Of a stretch of 64,000 nt of DNA, positions 37,697 through 46,605 are shown piece after piece. The notes beneath the pieces were generated by a model, which searched no databases, was not told the DNA's origin, and saw only the letters and a program-made list of their open reading frames with translations. Every line of letters starts with the position of its first letter. Position 1 is the stretch's first letter. Location of the stretch: positions 620,001-684,000 of the forward strand of contig CP139918.1 of the NCBI GenBank assembly GCA_034423775.1. The letters run 5' to 3'. The stretch comes from Alphaproteobacteria bacterium US3C007 (lineage in GTDB: Bacteria > Pseudomonadota > Alphaproteobacteria > Rhodobacterales > Rhodobacteraceae). A program made the translations under genes and the position numbers.

Positions 37697-38626
37697 TTAA
37701 ACGGGAAGGCTTGGTAAAAACCGTCCTTTTTCGGCGGTTATAAAATCAGAAATCATCCGCACTGCCCCGGTTTGCACAACATCTTTGGGCAATAACAAAT
37801 ACCATTTGCGCGTGATCGGAAAATCATCGCCGCGCAGCGTCACCAACCGGCCACTGCGTAATTCTTCGATCACGGTATGCGCCGAAATTAAGGAAATCCC
37901 CAAACCCGCAATCACCGCTTGCTTGATCGTTTCATTCGAATCCATTTCGATGGTCTGATAGACTTGCCCCGGCGCAATACGATCAAGATAACGATTGGCT
38001 AAGATCCGTGTTCCTGACCCTTCTTCACGCGTTAAAATAGGATGCGACAGAATTTCCTCGGGGGCCACGGGATATCGGCTTGCCAAGGCGTGATCGGGCG
38101 GCAGGATGATAACATGCGGATGATCTCCCAGCACCACCTCAGCGGTTAAAGGCGCTTTGGGTGGCCGCCCCATAATTGCCATGTCAACGGCATTTTCTTG
38201 CAAAGCCGCGATAATTTGATCGCGATTTCCAACTTTAAGCATCACCTCGATATCGGGATGAGCGCGTTTGATTTCAGCCACCAATTGCGGGGCAAAATAT
38301 TTCCCTGTACTAACCACACCCAGTACAACAGCCCCCGCCAAGCCATTTCGCAGCGCATCAATTTCGCGCACCGCCATCGCCAAAGCCTGATAGGATTGGC
38401 GTTGCGCACGCAGCAATGCATCCCCCTCTGAAGTCAGCTGGAACCCCTCAGAATTTCTCCGATCAAACATCAAGCAGTTGAAATTCTCTTCCAAAGTCTT
38501 CAGCTGCGTGTGCACCGCCGGAGGGGTGAGGTTCAAAATATCGGCAGCACGCGTGATCGAACCGGTTTCGGCAACGGCCTCCAGCGCTCGTAATTGACGA
38601 AAAGTAAGGCCATTCAGACGTTGCAT
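37697..38626 (-). CDS. LysR-family transcriptional regulator, CbbR-like
   Basis: 309 residues. The N-terminal winged helix-turn-helix is FRQLRALEAVAETGSITRAA with LNLTPPAVHTQLKTLEE. The effector domain follows, with GVVSTGKYFAPQLVAEIKR, a pattern seen in CbbR/CysB-like regulators. A T-N11-A operator lies 20 bases before its start. No divergent neighbour lies within 580 bases; rpe and gph, genes often tied to CbbR, follow on the other strand. Whether it controls them is not shown. Confidence 0.88.
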   Translation of the reverse strand: MQRLNGLTFRQLRALEAVAETGSITRAADILNLTPPAVHTQLKTLEENFNCLMFDRRNSEGFQLTSEGDALLRAQRQSYQALAMAVREIDALRNGLAGAVVLGVVSTGKYFAPQLVAEIKRAHPDIEVMLKVGNRDQIIAALQENAVDMAIMGRPPKAPLTAEVVLGDHPHVIILPPDHALASRYPVAPEEILSHPILTREEGSGTRILANRYLDRIAPGQVYQTIEMDSNETIKQAVIAGLGISLISAHTVIEELRSGRLVTLRGDDFPITRKWYLLLPKDVVQTGAVRMISDFITAEKGRFLPSLPV

Positions 38627-39210
38627 TTAAGCTATTCTAAAAAATTTTATCTCGATTAACGTTAGATAAATAATTTGTGTCTGACAAGATTCTTGAAACC
38701 CGGTCGATAAAAAGCATTTTCGACCGCCTTATATTTCGAATAAAATTGCAAATTACCGCTTACAGGCTGAAAAATTAAATATGACTGTTTTTATAATATA
38801 CGGCGGCGTATTCTACTTTTTCAAATAGCGCGAAGCCAGTATCCACAACAGCCTTCAAGGTGAGTTTCACTGAAATTTCGATCAATCCGTCACTCTTTGA
38901 ATTTTAAAACAAAGGATAGAGGATATCCGATACAATACTGGCGTTGGAAACAATCGCCCCGCAAAGCCACAGTCTGAGCCGGCCCGCTATTCTAGCTGCC
39001 CCTTGCGTCTATAATACTGCCAAAAGCTACAGCGCGAAACCCACCCCATAAGCGGCCGGCTTGCGTCAGCGCACGCGCATGTTTACAGACGGTGTAAACC
39101 CATCGGACCGCGGCGCTGCCCCAGCGCATGCCCACGTGGATCGACAGAACGCAAACTTAAAAGCGCACATGCACGAACCCGAGCATCTGCCATAACCCGA
39201 AAGAAACACA
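38627..39210. other. Long intergenic region between the LysR gene and rpe
   Basis: About 584 bases, AT-rich in the left half. Besides the T-N11-A palindrome at 38647-38669 I see no convincing gene, RNA or terminator. A 15-codon open frame near 38780 and an antisense frame over the start of rpe are not supported. Confidence 0.5.
38647..38669. promoter_or_regulatory. T-N11-A palindrome, likely LysR operator
   Basis: TTATCT (38647-38652) and AGATAA (38664-38669) are perfect inverted repeats separated by 11 bases, giving the ATCT-N11-AGAT form of the LysR-type consensus. It lies 20 bases before the LysR start codon, a position suited to autoregulation. Confidence 0.65.
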
Positions 39211-39894
39211 ATGAGCTTTGATCGTTCGATTAAAATCGCCCCCTCAATACTCTCGGCAGATTTTGCCGATTTTGGCCGCGAAATCCAAGCGATTGAGGCG
39301 CAAGGATGCGATTGGGTACATGTAGACGTGATGGATGGGCATTTTGTACCGAACCTCACATTTGGGCCACCGCTCTGCGCCGCCATCGGCAAGCATATCA
39401 AAACAATTATGGATGTGCATTTGATGATTTCGCCCGTAGACGCTTCTATTCAAGCCTATGCCGATGCAGGCGCTGATATTATCACTGCGCATGTGGAAGC
39501 AGGCCCGCATAGCCACCGCACCATGCAAGCCATTCGCGCCGCGGGTTGCAAAGCGGGCATCGCCCTGAACCCAGGCACACCCGCAAGCGCCATCACGCCT
39601 CTGCTCGATATGGTCGATTTGATCTGCGTTATGACCGTGAATCCTGGATTTGGCGGGCAGAAATTTATCCATTCGCAAATTGAAAAAACCAAAGAATTGC
39701 GCAGCATGGTTGCGGACCGCCCAATACATATCCAGATCGATGGTGGGGTCACACCCGAAACCGCGCCGCTCGTTTCGGCGGCTGGCGCCGATGTCTTGGT
39801 CGCAGGATCTGCCGTGTTTAAAGGCGGATCGGTTGCAAACCCTGGCCCCTATGGTCACAATATCCGCGCCATACGCGCAGCTGCAAAAGGATAA
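39211..39894 (+). CDS. rpe: Ribulose-phosphate 3-epimerase
   Basis: 227 residues, a TIM barrel. It interconverts ribulose 5-phosphate and xylulose 5-phosphate. Diagnostic segments are APSILSADFADFG, the metal/catalytic HVDVMDGHFVPNLTFGP, DVHLMI, VMTVNPGFGGQKFI and IQIDGGVTPETAP. All catalytic Asp and His residues are present. It is followed after three bases by the redoxin gene and then gph, which probably share a transcript. Confidence 0.96.
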   Translation: MSFDRSIKIAPSILSADFADFGREIQAIEAQGCDWVHVDVMDGHFVPNLTFGPPLCAAIGKHIKTIMDVHLMISPVDASIQAYADAGADIITAHVEAGPHSHRTMQAIRAAGCKAGIALNPGTPASAITPLLDMVDLICVMTVNPGFGGQKFIHSQIEKTKELRSMVADRPIHIQIDGGVTPETAPLVSAAGADVLVAGSAVFKGGSVANPGPYGHNIRAIRAAAKG

Positions 39895-39897
39895 ACC

Positions 39898-40452
39898 GTG
39901 TCAAGCATTCCCCCCGTTTGCGATTTCAACTGGCCCGCGCCCGATTTTCAGCTTCCTGCAACGGATGGGCGGATGCTATCCCGAAACGATATCAGCGGTC
40001 CAAGAGGCTGCTTGATCATTTTTATGTGCAATCACTGTCCCTATGTATTGAGTGTTTTAGACAGACTGCAAAGAGACGCGCGCGATTTACAATCTATCGG
40101 CATTGGAGTGGCGGCGATCAACGCCAATGATGCCTTGGCCTATCCTGCTGATAGTTTTGAAAATATGATCACATTGGCCGAGGAGCACAGGTTTTCATTT
40201 CCATATCTTTATGATGAAACGCAAAGCGTTGCAAAAGCTTATGGCGCGGCCTGTACACCGGATTTCTTCGGCTTTAACGCCGCCGGCGGGCTGCAATATC
40301 GCGGCCGACTAGATGCATCGGGAAGAACCGCCGGAGCCACCGATCTACGCAGAGACCTTTTTGAAGCCATGCAACACATGGTGAAAACCGGCCATGGGCC
40401 CGAAGTGCAAATCGCCTCCATTGGCTGCTCAATCAAATGGAAACCAGAATGA
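39898..40452 (+). CDS. Thioredoxin-fold (AhpC/TSA-like) redoxin
   Basis: 184 residues. A peroxiredoxin-like fold is indicated by DFNWPAPDFQLPATDGRMLSR at the start and IIFMCNHCPYVLSVLDRLQ, in which the CxxC cysteines are C44 and C47. YLYDETQSVAKAYGAACTPDFFGF resembles the second half of AhpC/TSA proteins. No signal peptide is seen, so it is likely cytosolic. The start is GTG at 39898, with AAAAGGA just upstream overlapping the end of rpe. The stop overlaps the gph start (ATGA). Confidence 0.88.
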   Translation: MSSIPPVCDFNWPAPDFQLPATDGRMLSRNDISGPRGCLIIFMCNHCPYVLSVLDRLQRDARDLQSIGIGVAAINANDALAYPADSFENMITLAEEHRFSFPYLYDETQSVAKAYGAACTPDFFGFNAAGGLQYRGRLDASGRTAGATDLRRDLFEAMQHMVKTGHGPEVQIASIGCSIKWKPE

Positions 40453-41105
40453 ACGGGCTTATTTTTGATCTTGACGGCACGCTGATTGATAGCGCGCCGG
40501 ACATACAGGCGGCCGTGAATAAAATGCTGGCGGAGGAAGGCATCAGCCCGCTGGATTTGGCAACCGTAATTTCTTTTATCGGCAATGGAATGCCCAAATT
40601 GGTGCAACGCGTTCTGCACGCGGTGCAGCTGCCGCTCGAGCGGCACAGCGCGCTCTATGAAAAAACCCTCTTGCTGTACAATCAGGCCCCCAGCGCACTG
40701 AGCCAACCCTATGAAGGCGTGGTCGAAATGCTTGAAACCTTGGCCGCGCAGGGGCATCGCCTCGCAATTTGCACCAATAAGCCCGCCGAACCCGCCCAAC
40801 AAATTCTACAGGATTTCAACTTGGAACGGTTTTTTGAGGTGGTCGTGGGTGGCGACAGCTTGTCCGTTAAAAAGCCAAATCCGGCGCCGCTGCAGCATTG
40901 CGTCGCACGATTGGGCGCCAGCGCCGCACTTTATATTGGTGACAGCGAAGTGGATTATGAAACCGCGCAACGGGCGCAAATTCCATTCATATTTTTCACC
41001 GGTGGATACCGAAAAGCTTCGGCCGCGTTTTTCCAAAACGCCCATCATATTGACCAGTTTAGCGCGGTACCAGCCTTGGCAGACAGCCTTTTAAAAAAGT
41101 CCTGA
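40449..41105 (+). CDS. gph: Phosphoglycolate phosphatase, HAD family
   Basis: 218 residues. HAD motif I is IFDLDGTLIDS (nucleophile Asp), motif II the CTNKP segment (Thr), motif III K of VKKPNP and motif IV GDSEVDYETA. The cap domain and sequence order match Gph. It removes 2-phosphoglycolate formed by DNA repair or oxygenase activity. The ATG at 40449 overlaps the previous stop; an ATG at 40437 is an alternative. Confidence 0.92.
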   Translation: MNGLIFDLDGTLIDSAPDIQAAVNKMLAEEGISPLDLATVISFIGNGMPKLVQRVLHAVQLPLERHSALYEKTLLLYNQAPSALSQPYEGVVEMLETLAAQGHRLAICTNKPAEPAQQILQDFNLERFFEVVVGGDSLSVKKPNPAPLQHCVARLGASAALYIGDSEVDYETAQRAQIPFIFFTGGYRKASAAFFQNAHHIDQFSAVPALADSLLKKS

Positions 41106-41199
41106 ACCTGCAGAAAATGCCTTGTAAGCTGCGCCCTACAGCGCCTGAGACCCGAGCATAACAGCGGCATAGTGATCGCCCGGCAATGCTGCAACAGGC

Positions 41200-41988
41200 C
41201 TATGCAAGCACGTCGAGCAATCGGTTATGTTCAGGGTCTTTTAACGCATCAATAATATCAAAATGGTGGCATTTAGGCGGTATCACAGGCACCACGTGCC
41301 AAGCGCTGCCCAGCCATGCGGCTTGCTGCAAGAAAACCGGGCGTTCTGCTCCGCCCACCCAAATCCGCACATCTAGATCTGGTTTCGGGGCAAAAACCGG
41401 GCTTTCATCCCGCGCAGATGCGCTATCCAGCTTAAAATCGGCGTTCATCGAGGTTTCCATCAATGGCCGTAAATCCGCCAAGGGCGAAATTGCTAAAACC
41501 CGTTTTATCCGTTCATGAAGCGCCTGCGGCAGCCCATCGGCGCATGCCATACGTGCAACAAGATGCCCACCCGCCGAGTGGCCCGCCAAAATCAGTGGCC
41601 CCGCAATGCGCGCGGCGCTTTGCACGATCGCCTGCGATATCTGGCGGGTAATCTGCGCGATCGAAACGCGCGGGCATAGATCATAGGAGGGCATCGCCAC
41701 CGCCCATCCATGCGCCAAAGGTCCCTGCGCGAAATGCGACCAGTCGCTTTTATCAAACCTCAGCCAATAACCGCCATGAACGAAGACGAATAGACCTTTG
41801 GGCGGATTCTCCGGTAAGAACAGATCAAAGCGTTGGCGCTCGCTTTGACCATAAGCAATGTCAAGCTGGGCCGCATCCCGGGCCAGCATAACTGCGCGAA
41901 ACGCCGCAGCCTGCGATTTCCATCTTTCTATAAAACCCTCTGCCCCGGGAATAAATGGCGCATTGGCATAATCATTGTCTAAACGCAT
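41200..41988 (-). CDS. Alpha/beta-hydrolase with HGGYW motif (arylformamidase-like)
   Basis: 262 residues. HGGYW at residues 71-75 is the oxyanion motif typical of the kynurenine formamidase/HSL-related group. The nucleophile is Ser138 in GHSAGGHL, and the C-terminal His is probably in PPKCHHFDIIDAL. The sequence supports a hydrolase with esterase or formamidase activity. No tryptophan-degradation genes are near, so the substrate is not fixed. The start overlaps the upstream region of the divergent SSADH gene. Confidence 0.85.
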   Translation of the reverse strand: MRLDNDYANAPFIPGAEGFIERWKSQAAAFRAVMLARDAAQLDIAYGQSERQRFDLFLPENPPKGLFVFVHGGYWLRFDKSDWSHFAQGPLAHGWAVAMPSYDLCPRVSIAQITRQISQAIVQSAARIAGPLILAGHSAGGHLVARMACADGLPQALHERIKRVLAISPLADLRPLMETSMNADFKLDSASARDESPVFAPKPDLDVRIWVGGAERPVFLQQAAWLGSAWHVVPVIPPKCHHFDIIDALKDPEHNRLLDVLA

Positions 41989-42068
41989 TGAGCTTTTTCA
42001 TTTTGTCCACTGGACAAAGTTTGACAGAGTTGCTTTGGCTTATGAAGCGTTATTTGGAGAAAAAGCAT

Positions 42069-43547
42069 ATGTTAGACACCCACACCAACCTGGCCAGCCT
42101 GTTGAAAGATCCCAGCCTCTTGGTAACGCAAGCCTATCTGGCCGGAGAATGGGTGGACGGAGATAATGAAGCCCGCTTTGAGGTTGTGAACCCTGCCCGC
42201 GGCGATGTGATTGCAAGGGTGGCTGATATCAGCCGGGCCCAAACTGCCCAGGCCATCGCTGCCGCAGAAAAGGCGCAAAAGCTTTGGGCTGCCCGCACTG
42301 CCAAAGAGCGCAGCGTTATTTTACGGCGCTGGTTTGATTTAATGGTGGAACATACGGATGATTTGGCGCTGATCCTTACCGCCGAACAAGGCAAGCCATT
42401 GGCCGAAGCCAAAGGCGAAATCAGTTATGGCGCTTCCTTCATCGAATTTTTTGCCGAAGAGGCCAAACGGGTTTATGGCGAAACCATCCCCGGCCACCAA
42501 CCTGATAAACGTATCATGGTGCTGAAGCAGCCGATTGGCGTAGCCGCCTCAATCACGCCTTGGAACTTTCCCAACGCAATGATCACCCGGAAAGCCGCGC
42601 CTGCCTTGGCCGCAGGATGCGCATTTGTGGCGCGGCCCGCCTCAGAAACGCCTCTCTCGGCGCTGGTCATGGGGGTTTTAGCCGAGCGCGCAGGCCTGCC
42701 CAAAGGTGTGTTGTCAATCCTTCCGGCCACGCAGGCCGCAGAGATCGGCAAAGAATTTTGCGAAAATCCGATCGTGCGCAAACTCACCTTTACCGGATCC
42801 ACCGCAGTGGGCCGCAGCTTGCTGCGTCAAGCCGCAGACAGCGTGATGAAATGTTCTATGGAATTGGGAGGCAACGCGCCATTTATTGTATTTGATGATG
42901 CCGATCTCGACGCCGCAGTGGCCGGCGCGATCATGTGCAAATTTCGCAATAATGGCCAAACCTGCGTTTGTGCGAATAGAATCTACGTGCAAGCGGGCGT
43001 TTATGACGCCTTTGCCGAGAAGCTGGCAACAGCCGTGGCCGCGCTCAAAGTGGGTGACGGGCTGGAAGAGGGTACCGCTTTGGGCCCGTTGATTAACCAG
43101 AAAGCCATCATAAAAGTGCAAGACCATATTGCCGATGCCACTGTCAAAGGCGCCATGGTAAAAATGGGCGGGCAAACGCTGCAGGGCGCTGGGTATTTTC
43201 TAACCCCCACCATCATTACAGGCGCCACAAAAGACATGAAAGTCGCCCAAGAAGAAACCTTTGGCCCCTTTGCGCCTTTGTTCAAGTTTGAAGATGAAGA
43301 CGAAGTGATCGCGCTGGCCAATGATACAATTTTTGGCCTTGCCTCGTATTTTTATGCCAAAGATCTGAGCCGTGTTTACAAAGTGGCCGAGGCTTTAGAA
43401 TACGGGATTGTGGGCGTTAACACGGGTATAATTTCCACTGAGGTGGCACCCTTTGGCGGCGTCAAGCAATCAGGGATTGGGCGCGAGGGCAGCCATCATG
43501 GCATCGAAGATTATCTGGAAATGAAATATATCTGCCTATCCGTCTGA
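42069..43547 (+). CDS. gabD: NAD(P)-dependent succinate-semialdehyde dehydrogenase-like aldehyde dehydrogenase
   Basis: 492 residues, ALDH superfamily. The catalytic Cys is in NNGQTCVCANRIY, the Glu in MELGGNAPFIVFDD, and the NAD(P) site includes PWNFPNAMITRKAAPALAAGC and FTGSTAVGR. Segments such as CVCANR match the SSADH (GabD) branch, which oxidises succinate semialdehyde from GABA breakdown. No gabT is adjacent, so the substrate is likely but not proven. The ATG at 42069 with GGAG upstream is preferred to in-frame starts at 41955 and 42042. Confidence 0.88.
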   Translation: MLDTHTNLASLLKDPSLLVTQAYLAGEWVDGDNEARFEVVNPARGDVIARVADISRAQTAQAIAAAEKAQKLWAARTAKERSVILRRWFDLMVEHTDDLALILTAEQGKPLAEAKGEISYGASFIEFFAEEAKRVYGETIPGHQPDKRIMVLKQPIGVAASITPWNFPNAMITRKAAPALAAGCAFVARPASETPLSALVMGVLAERAGLPKGVLSILPATQAAEIGKEFCENPIVRKLTFTGSTAVGRSLLRQAADSVMKCSMELGGNAPFIVFDDADLDAAVAGAIMCKFRNNGQTCVCANRIYVQAGVYDAFAEKLATAVAALKVGDGLEEGTALGPLINQKAIIKVQDHIADATVKGAMVKMGGQTLQGAGYFLTPTIITGATKDMKVAQEETFGPFAPLFKFEDEDEVIALANDTIFGLASYFYAKDLSRVYKVAEALEYGIVGVNTGIISTEVAPFGGVKQSGIGREGSHHGIEDYLEMKYICLSV

Positions 43548-43764
43548 TACCGCTGTCACATCGCGCCATCGCCTTGCCCGTAAATCTGCTTTGTAAGCTG
43601 CAGCTCAAAAAATCCGTAAGTTGTCCAGAGGCCCGATTTCAAACTGAACCGGCTTGAGAATAGGCCAGCAAGCTCACCTCTGCGTAAAAACGGATTGCGC
43701 AGGATCTGGGTTGCCATCTTCCGACCGTGAAAACAAACCGAGGCAATAGTAAAAAAGGATCAGC

Positions 43765-44679
43765 ATGATGCGATTAGGGCCAATGGATTGGGGGCTACTG
43801 GTGCTTTTATCTCTGCTTTGGGGGGGATCCTTTTTATGCGTTGGCATCGCGGTACAGGAATTGCCCGTGTTAACCATAATCGCCCTCAGGGTCAGTCTGG
43901 CTGCACTTGTGCTCTGGGGCATCGCGCTCTTCAGCGGCCATCAGCTGCCACGCGGGCGAAAAACCTGGCAGGCCTTTCTGGCTCTGGGCCTGCTGAATAA
44001 TGTTATCCCCTTTGGACTGATCGTTTTCGGACAACAAACCATTGGCGCCGGCCTTGCCGCCATTTTAAACGCCACAACCCCCTTATGGACCGTTCTTATC
44101 GCGGCTCTGTTTCTGGCCGATGAACGGTTTTCAAAGCAAAAGCTCTTTGGCGTTCTGTTGGGGCTCGTTGGCGTTATCGTGATGGTTGGGCCAGACAGTC
44201 TTGCAGGGATATCGCGCAATCTTGGCGCGCAATTGGCAGTGCTTGGTGCAACGCTTTCATACGCGTTTGCCAGCGTGTTTGGACGCCGCTTTGCCGCGGC
44301 AAAAATCAGCCCCCTGCATACCGCTTTGGGGCAGGTCACCGCCTCATCGTTTATTTTGGTGCCCTTGGCACTGATGATTGATACGCCTTGGGCATCTGCG
44401 CTGCCAAGCCAAGCGACCATCTTCGCTATTCTCGGGCTGGCCGTTCTGTCAACCGCAGGCGGATATTTATTGTTTTTCAACATACTGCAACGCGCGGGCG
44501 CCACAAATGTGTCTTTGGTCACCCTTTTAATTCCACCCTCCGCCATCGCGATGGGGATGTTGTTTTTAGAAGAAACGTTGCAAGGCATACATTTTATTGG
44601 CTTGGCCTTGATCATTTTGGGTTTGCTCAGCTTGCAAGGAAGACTGTTCCGTCTCAGCAGGCCAAAACAAGCGGATTGA
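43765..44679 (+). CDS. DMT-family (EamA) transporter
   Basis: 304 residues with ten TM helices in two EamA repeats. The first repeat has LSLLWGGSFLCVGIAV and INATTPLWT-like ILNATTPLWTVL, the second GATLSYAFASVFGRRFAA and LIPPSAIAMGMLFLEET. Such carriers export amino acids or other metabolites; the substrate is unknown. AAAGGA precedes the ATG at 43765. The 217 bases before it hold no recognisable element. Confidence 0.9.
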   Translation: MMRLGPMDWGLLVLLSLLWGGSFLCVGIAVQELPVLTIIALRVSLAALVLWGIALFSGHQLPRGRKTWQAFLALGLLNNVIPFGLIVFGQQTIGAGLAAILNATTPLWTVLIAALFLADERFSKQKLFGVLLGLVGVIVMVGPDSLAGISRNLGAQLAVLGATLSYAFASVFGRRFAAAKISPLHTALGQVTASSFILVPLALMIDTPWASALPSQATIFAILGLAVLSTAGGYLLFFNILQRAGATNVSLVTLLIPPSAIAMGMLFLEETLQGIHFIGLALIILGLLSLQGRLFRLSRPKQAD

Positions 44680-44721
44680 CCCGCGTTCAAGGCCTCGTTA
44701 CTGAGCACCACCCGAAAGAAA

Positions 44722-45645
44722 ATGGATCACAAGATGGCAAGGCAGCGCAAAGGCCGCGACATATCAGGATGGTTGATCATCGACAAGCCTGTAGGGATAA
44801 CATCTGCCGCTTTGGTCAACAAAGCCAAATGGGCGCTCGGGGCCAAGAAAGCCGGCCATGCGGGTACTTTGGATCCCGAGGCAACGGGGCTTTTGGCGCT
44901 GGCCTTTGGCGAGGCAACAAAAACCGTTCCTTATATCACGGATGCTCTAAAAGCCTATGAATTCACGGTCAGGTTGGGGCAGGAGACCAATACGGATGAT
45001 GGCGAGGGGGAACTGACGCGCCAAAGCGATGCGCGACCCAGCGACGCCGATATCAAAAACGCCTTGCTTTCGTTTATTGGCGATATCGAGCAAGTGCCAC
45101 CAAAATTCTCAGCGGTGAAAATCGATGGCCAGCGCGCGTATAAACTGGCTCGATCGGGGGCGGATATCGCGCTTGAGGCGCGCCCGCTCTTCGTCGACTC
45201 GCTTTTGCTGATTGATCGGCCCGATGCGGACCATGTGGTGCTAGAGCTCACCTGCGGCAAGGGTGGCTATGTGCGCGCGATCGCACGCGATCTGGGCCAG
45301 AAACTGGGATGCTTTGGGCATGTCGTTCAATTGCGGCGGATCTGGTCTGGGCCCTTCGATCTGGATCAAGCCGTGAGCATAGAGCAGCTGGAAGCGCTTG
45401 CAAAAACCCCTGAGCTGGATCACAAATTAGTGCCATTAGAAGCTGGTCTCAGCGACGTAAGCGAAGCCCGGTGCACAGCAGAATCAGCGGCCAAATTGCG
45501 CAACGGCAACCCCGGCCTGGTGACCGCGCAAAATCTTCAATATGGCGATTTATGCTGGGCCAGCTTCGAGGGTGAAGCTGTTGCCATCGGGCGTTATCAA
45601 GCCGGTATGCTTTACCCCAACCGCGTTATTTTGCCAACTCGGTAA
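44722..45645 (+). CDS. truB: tRNA pseudouridine-55 synthase
   Basis: 307 residues. The TruB catalytic Asp is in [18 protein letters not shown], preceded by [14 protein letters not shown]. The conserved [28 protein letters not shown] and [14 protein letters not shown] blocks are all present. It makes pseudouridine 55 in the T-loop of tRNAs. Start at 44722 or at the ATG at 44734; the latter gives the more usual [13 protein letters not shown]. In many bacteria truB precedes rpsO; here three genes lie between them. Confidence 0.95.
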   Translation: MDHKMARQRKGRDISGWLIIDKPVGITSAALVNKAKWALGAKKAGHAGTLDPEATGLLALAFGEATKTVPYITDALKAYEFTVRLGQETNTDDGEGELTRQSDARPSDADIKNALLSFIGDIEQVPPKFSAVKIDGQRAYKLARSGADIALEARPLFVDSLLLIDRPDADHVVLELTCGKGGYVRAIARDLGQKLGCFGHVVQLRRIWSGPFDLDQAVSIEQLEALAKTPELDHKLVPLEAGLSDVSEARCTAESAAKLRNGNPGLVTAQNLQYGDLCWASFEGEAVAIGRYQAGMLYPNRVILPTR

Positions 45646-45746
45646 AGGGCGAACCGCAACGCTGGGGCCCGAGCACAAATTGCAAAGCGGCCGCAAAACG
45701 GCCTGCAAAACCTTGCAAAAGCCAAAAACAACGGCCAGACATACCT

Positions 45747-46256
45747 ATGATCAAACGACAGCACCAAAAGGGTGACGCATTTTCACAGGCCATTTATTCG
45801 CCCTGCGAGCGCTATCGCTACAGCCTGACCAGAACCTGGCAAGACAGCGCGCCAAAAGTAAATTTTATTATGCTCAACCCATCGACGGCAACGGAACTTC
45901 AAAACGATCCCACCGTTGAGCGCTGTGAGCAACGTGCCCGGGCGCTGGGGTTTGGTGGGTTTTGTGTGACGAATATTTTTGCCTGGCGCGATACAGATCC
46001 CAAAAAGATGCGCGCCGCCGCCAACCCGGTTGGGCCAGAAAATGATGGGGCAATCCTGCAAGGCTGCGCTTGGGCCGATCACATCATCGCAGCTTGGGGC
46101 ACGCATGGGGCGCATTTGCAGCGCGGACCCGCTGTCAAAACCCTGTTATGGACATTAAAAATGCCAATCTATCATCTGGGGTTAACCAAAGCCGGCCACC
46201 CAAAACACCCGCTCTATTTAAGCTACGCGCAACAACCGGAACTTTGGATCACCTAA
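45747..46256 (+). CDS. DUF1643 protein
   Basis: 169 residues. FIMLNPSTATELQNDPTVERC and FCVTNIFAWRDTDPKKMR, followed by IIAAWGTHGA, are the signature segments of DUF1643. The family is widespread in bacteria and phages and has no proven function. It has no signal peptide. It is followed directly by the DUF5665-like gene without a gap, so the two are probably cotranscribed. Confidence 0.88.
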   Translation: MIKRQHQKGDAFSQAIYSPCERYRYSLTRTWQDSAPKVNFIMLNPSTATELQNDPTVERCEQRARALGFGGFCVTNIFAWRDTDPKKMRAAANPVGPENDGAILQGCAWADHIIAAWGTHGAHLQRGPAVKTLLWTLKMPIYHLGLTKAGHPKHPLYLSYAQQPELWIT

Positions 46257-46520
46257 ATGCCGCAGCAAGATCCAGAAATAAAACGACTCACACAGGCGAT
46301 AGACGCCCTTCGAAACCATCCATTTTTACGCCTTAACAGCACCATTGCTCAACAAATTTGGATTACCTTTTTGCGGGGCATGGCCTTCGGATTAGGCTCG
46401 GTGCTGGGCGCAACCTTTTTGGTTTACGTCCTTGTACAAACCCTCTCGCAATTTGAATTTATTCCGATATTAGGCGATTGGGCGGCGCAATTGATCCAGC
46501 AAATAGAAAACAATCGTTAA
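46257..46520 (+). CDS. DUF5665-like small membrane protein
   Basis: 87 residues. A polar N-terminus is followed by one TM segment (GMAFGLGSVLGATFLVYVLV) and the end FEFIPILGDWAAQLIQQIEN. The RG-x-A-x-GLG start of the TM and the hydrophobic PILGDW end are typical of DUF5665 proteins. Function unknown. It starts on the base after the DUF1643 stop. Confidence 0.75.
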   Translation: MPQQDPEIKRLTQAIDALRNHPFLRLNSTIAQQIWITFLRGMAFGLGSVLGATFLVYVLVQTLSQFEFIPILGDWAAQLIQQIENNR

Positions 46521-46605
46521 CCAAGGTGTCACTCTCAGATTGCATCCATCATCCCCAATCCGCACAGTTTAACCGCGGGGCAGCTTGGGGGGCGACAGGG
46601 GCAGT

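Noticed and set aside
39244..39858. 204-codon frame antisense to rpe
   Set aside because: Fully inside rpe, which has all family motifs.
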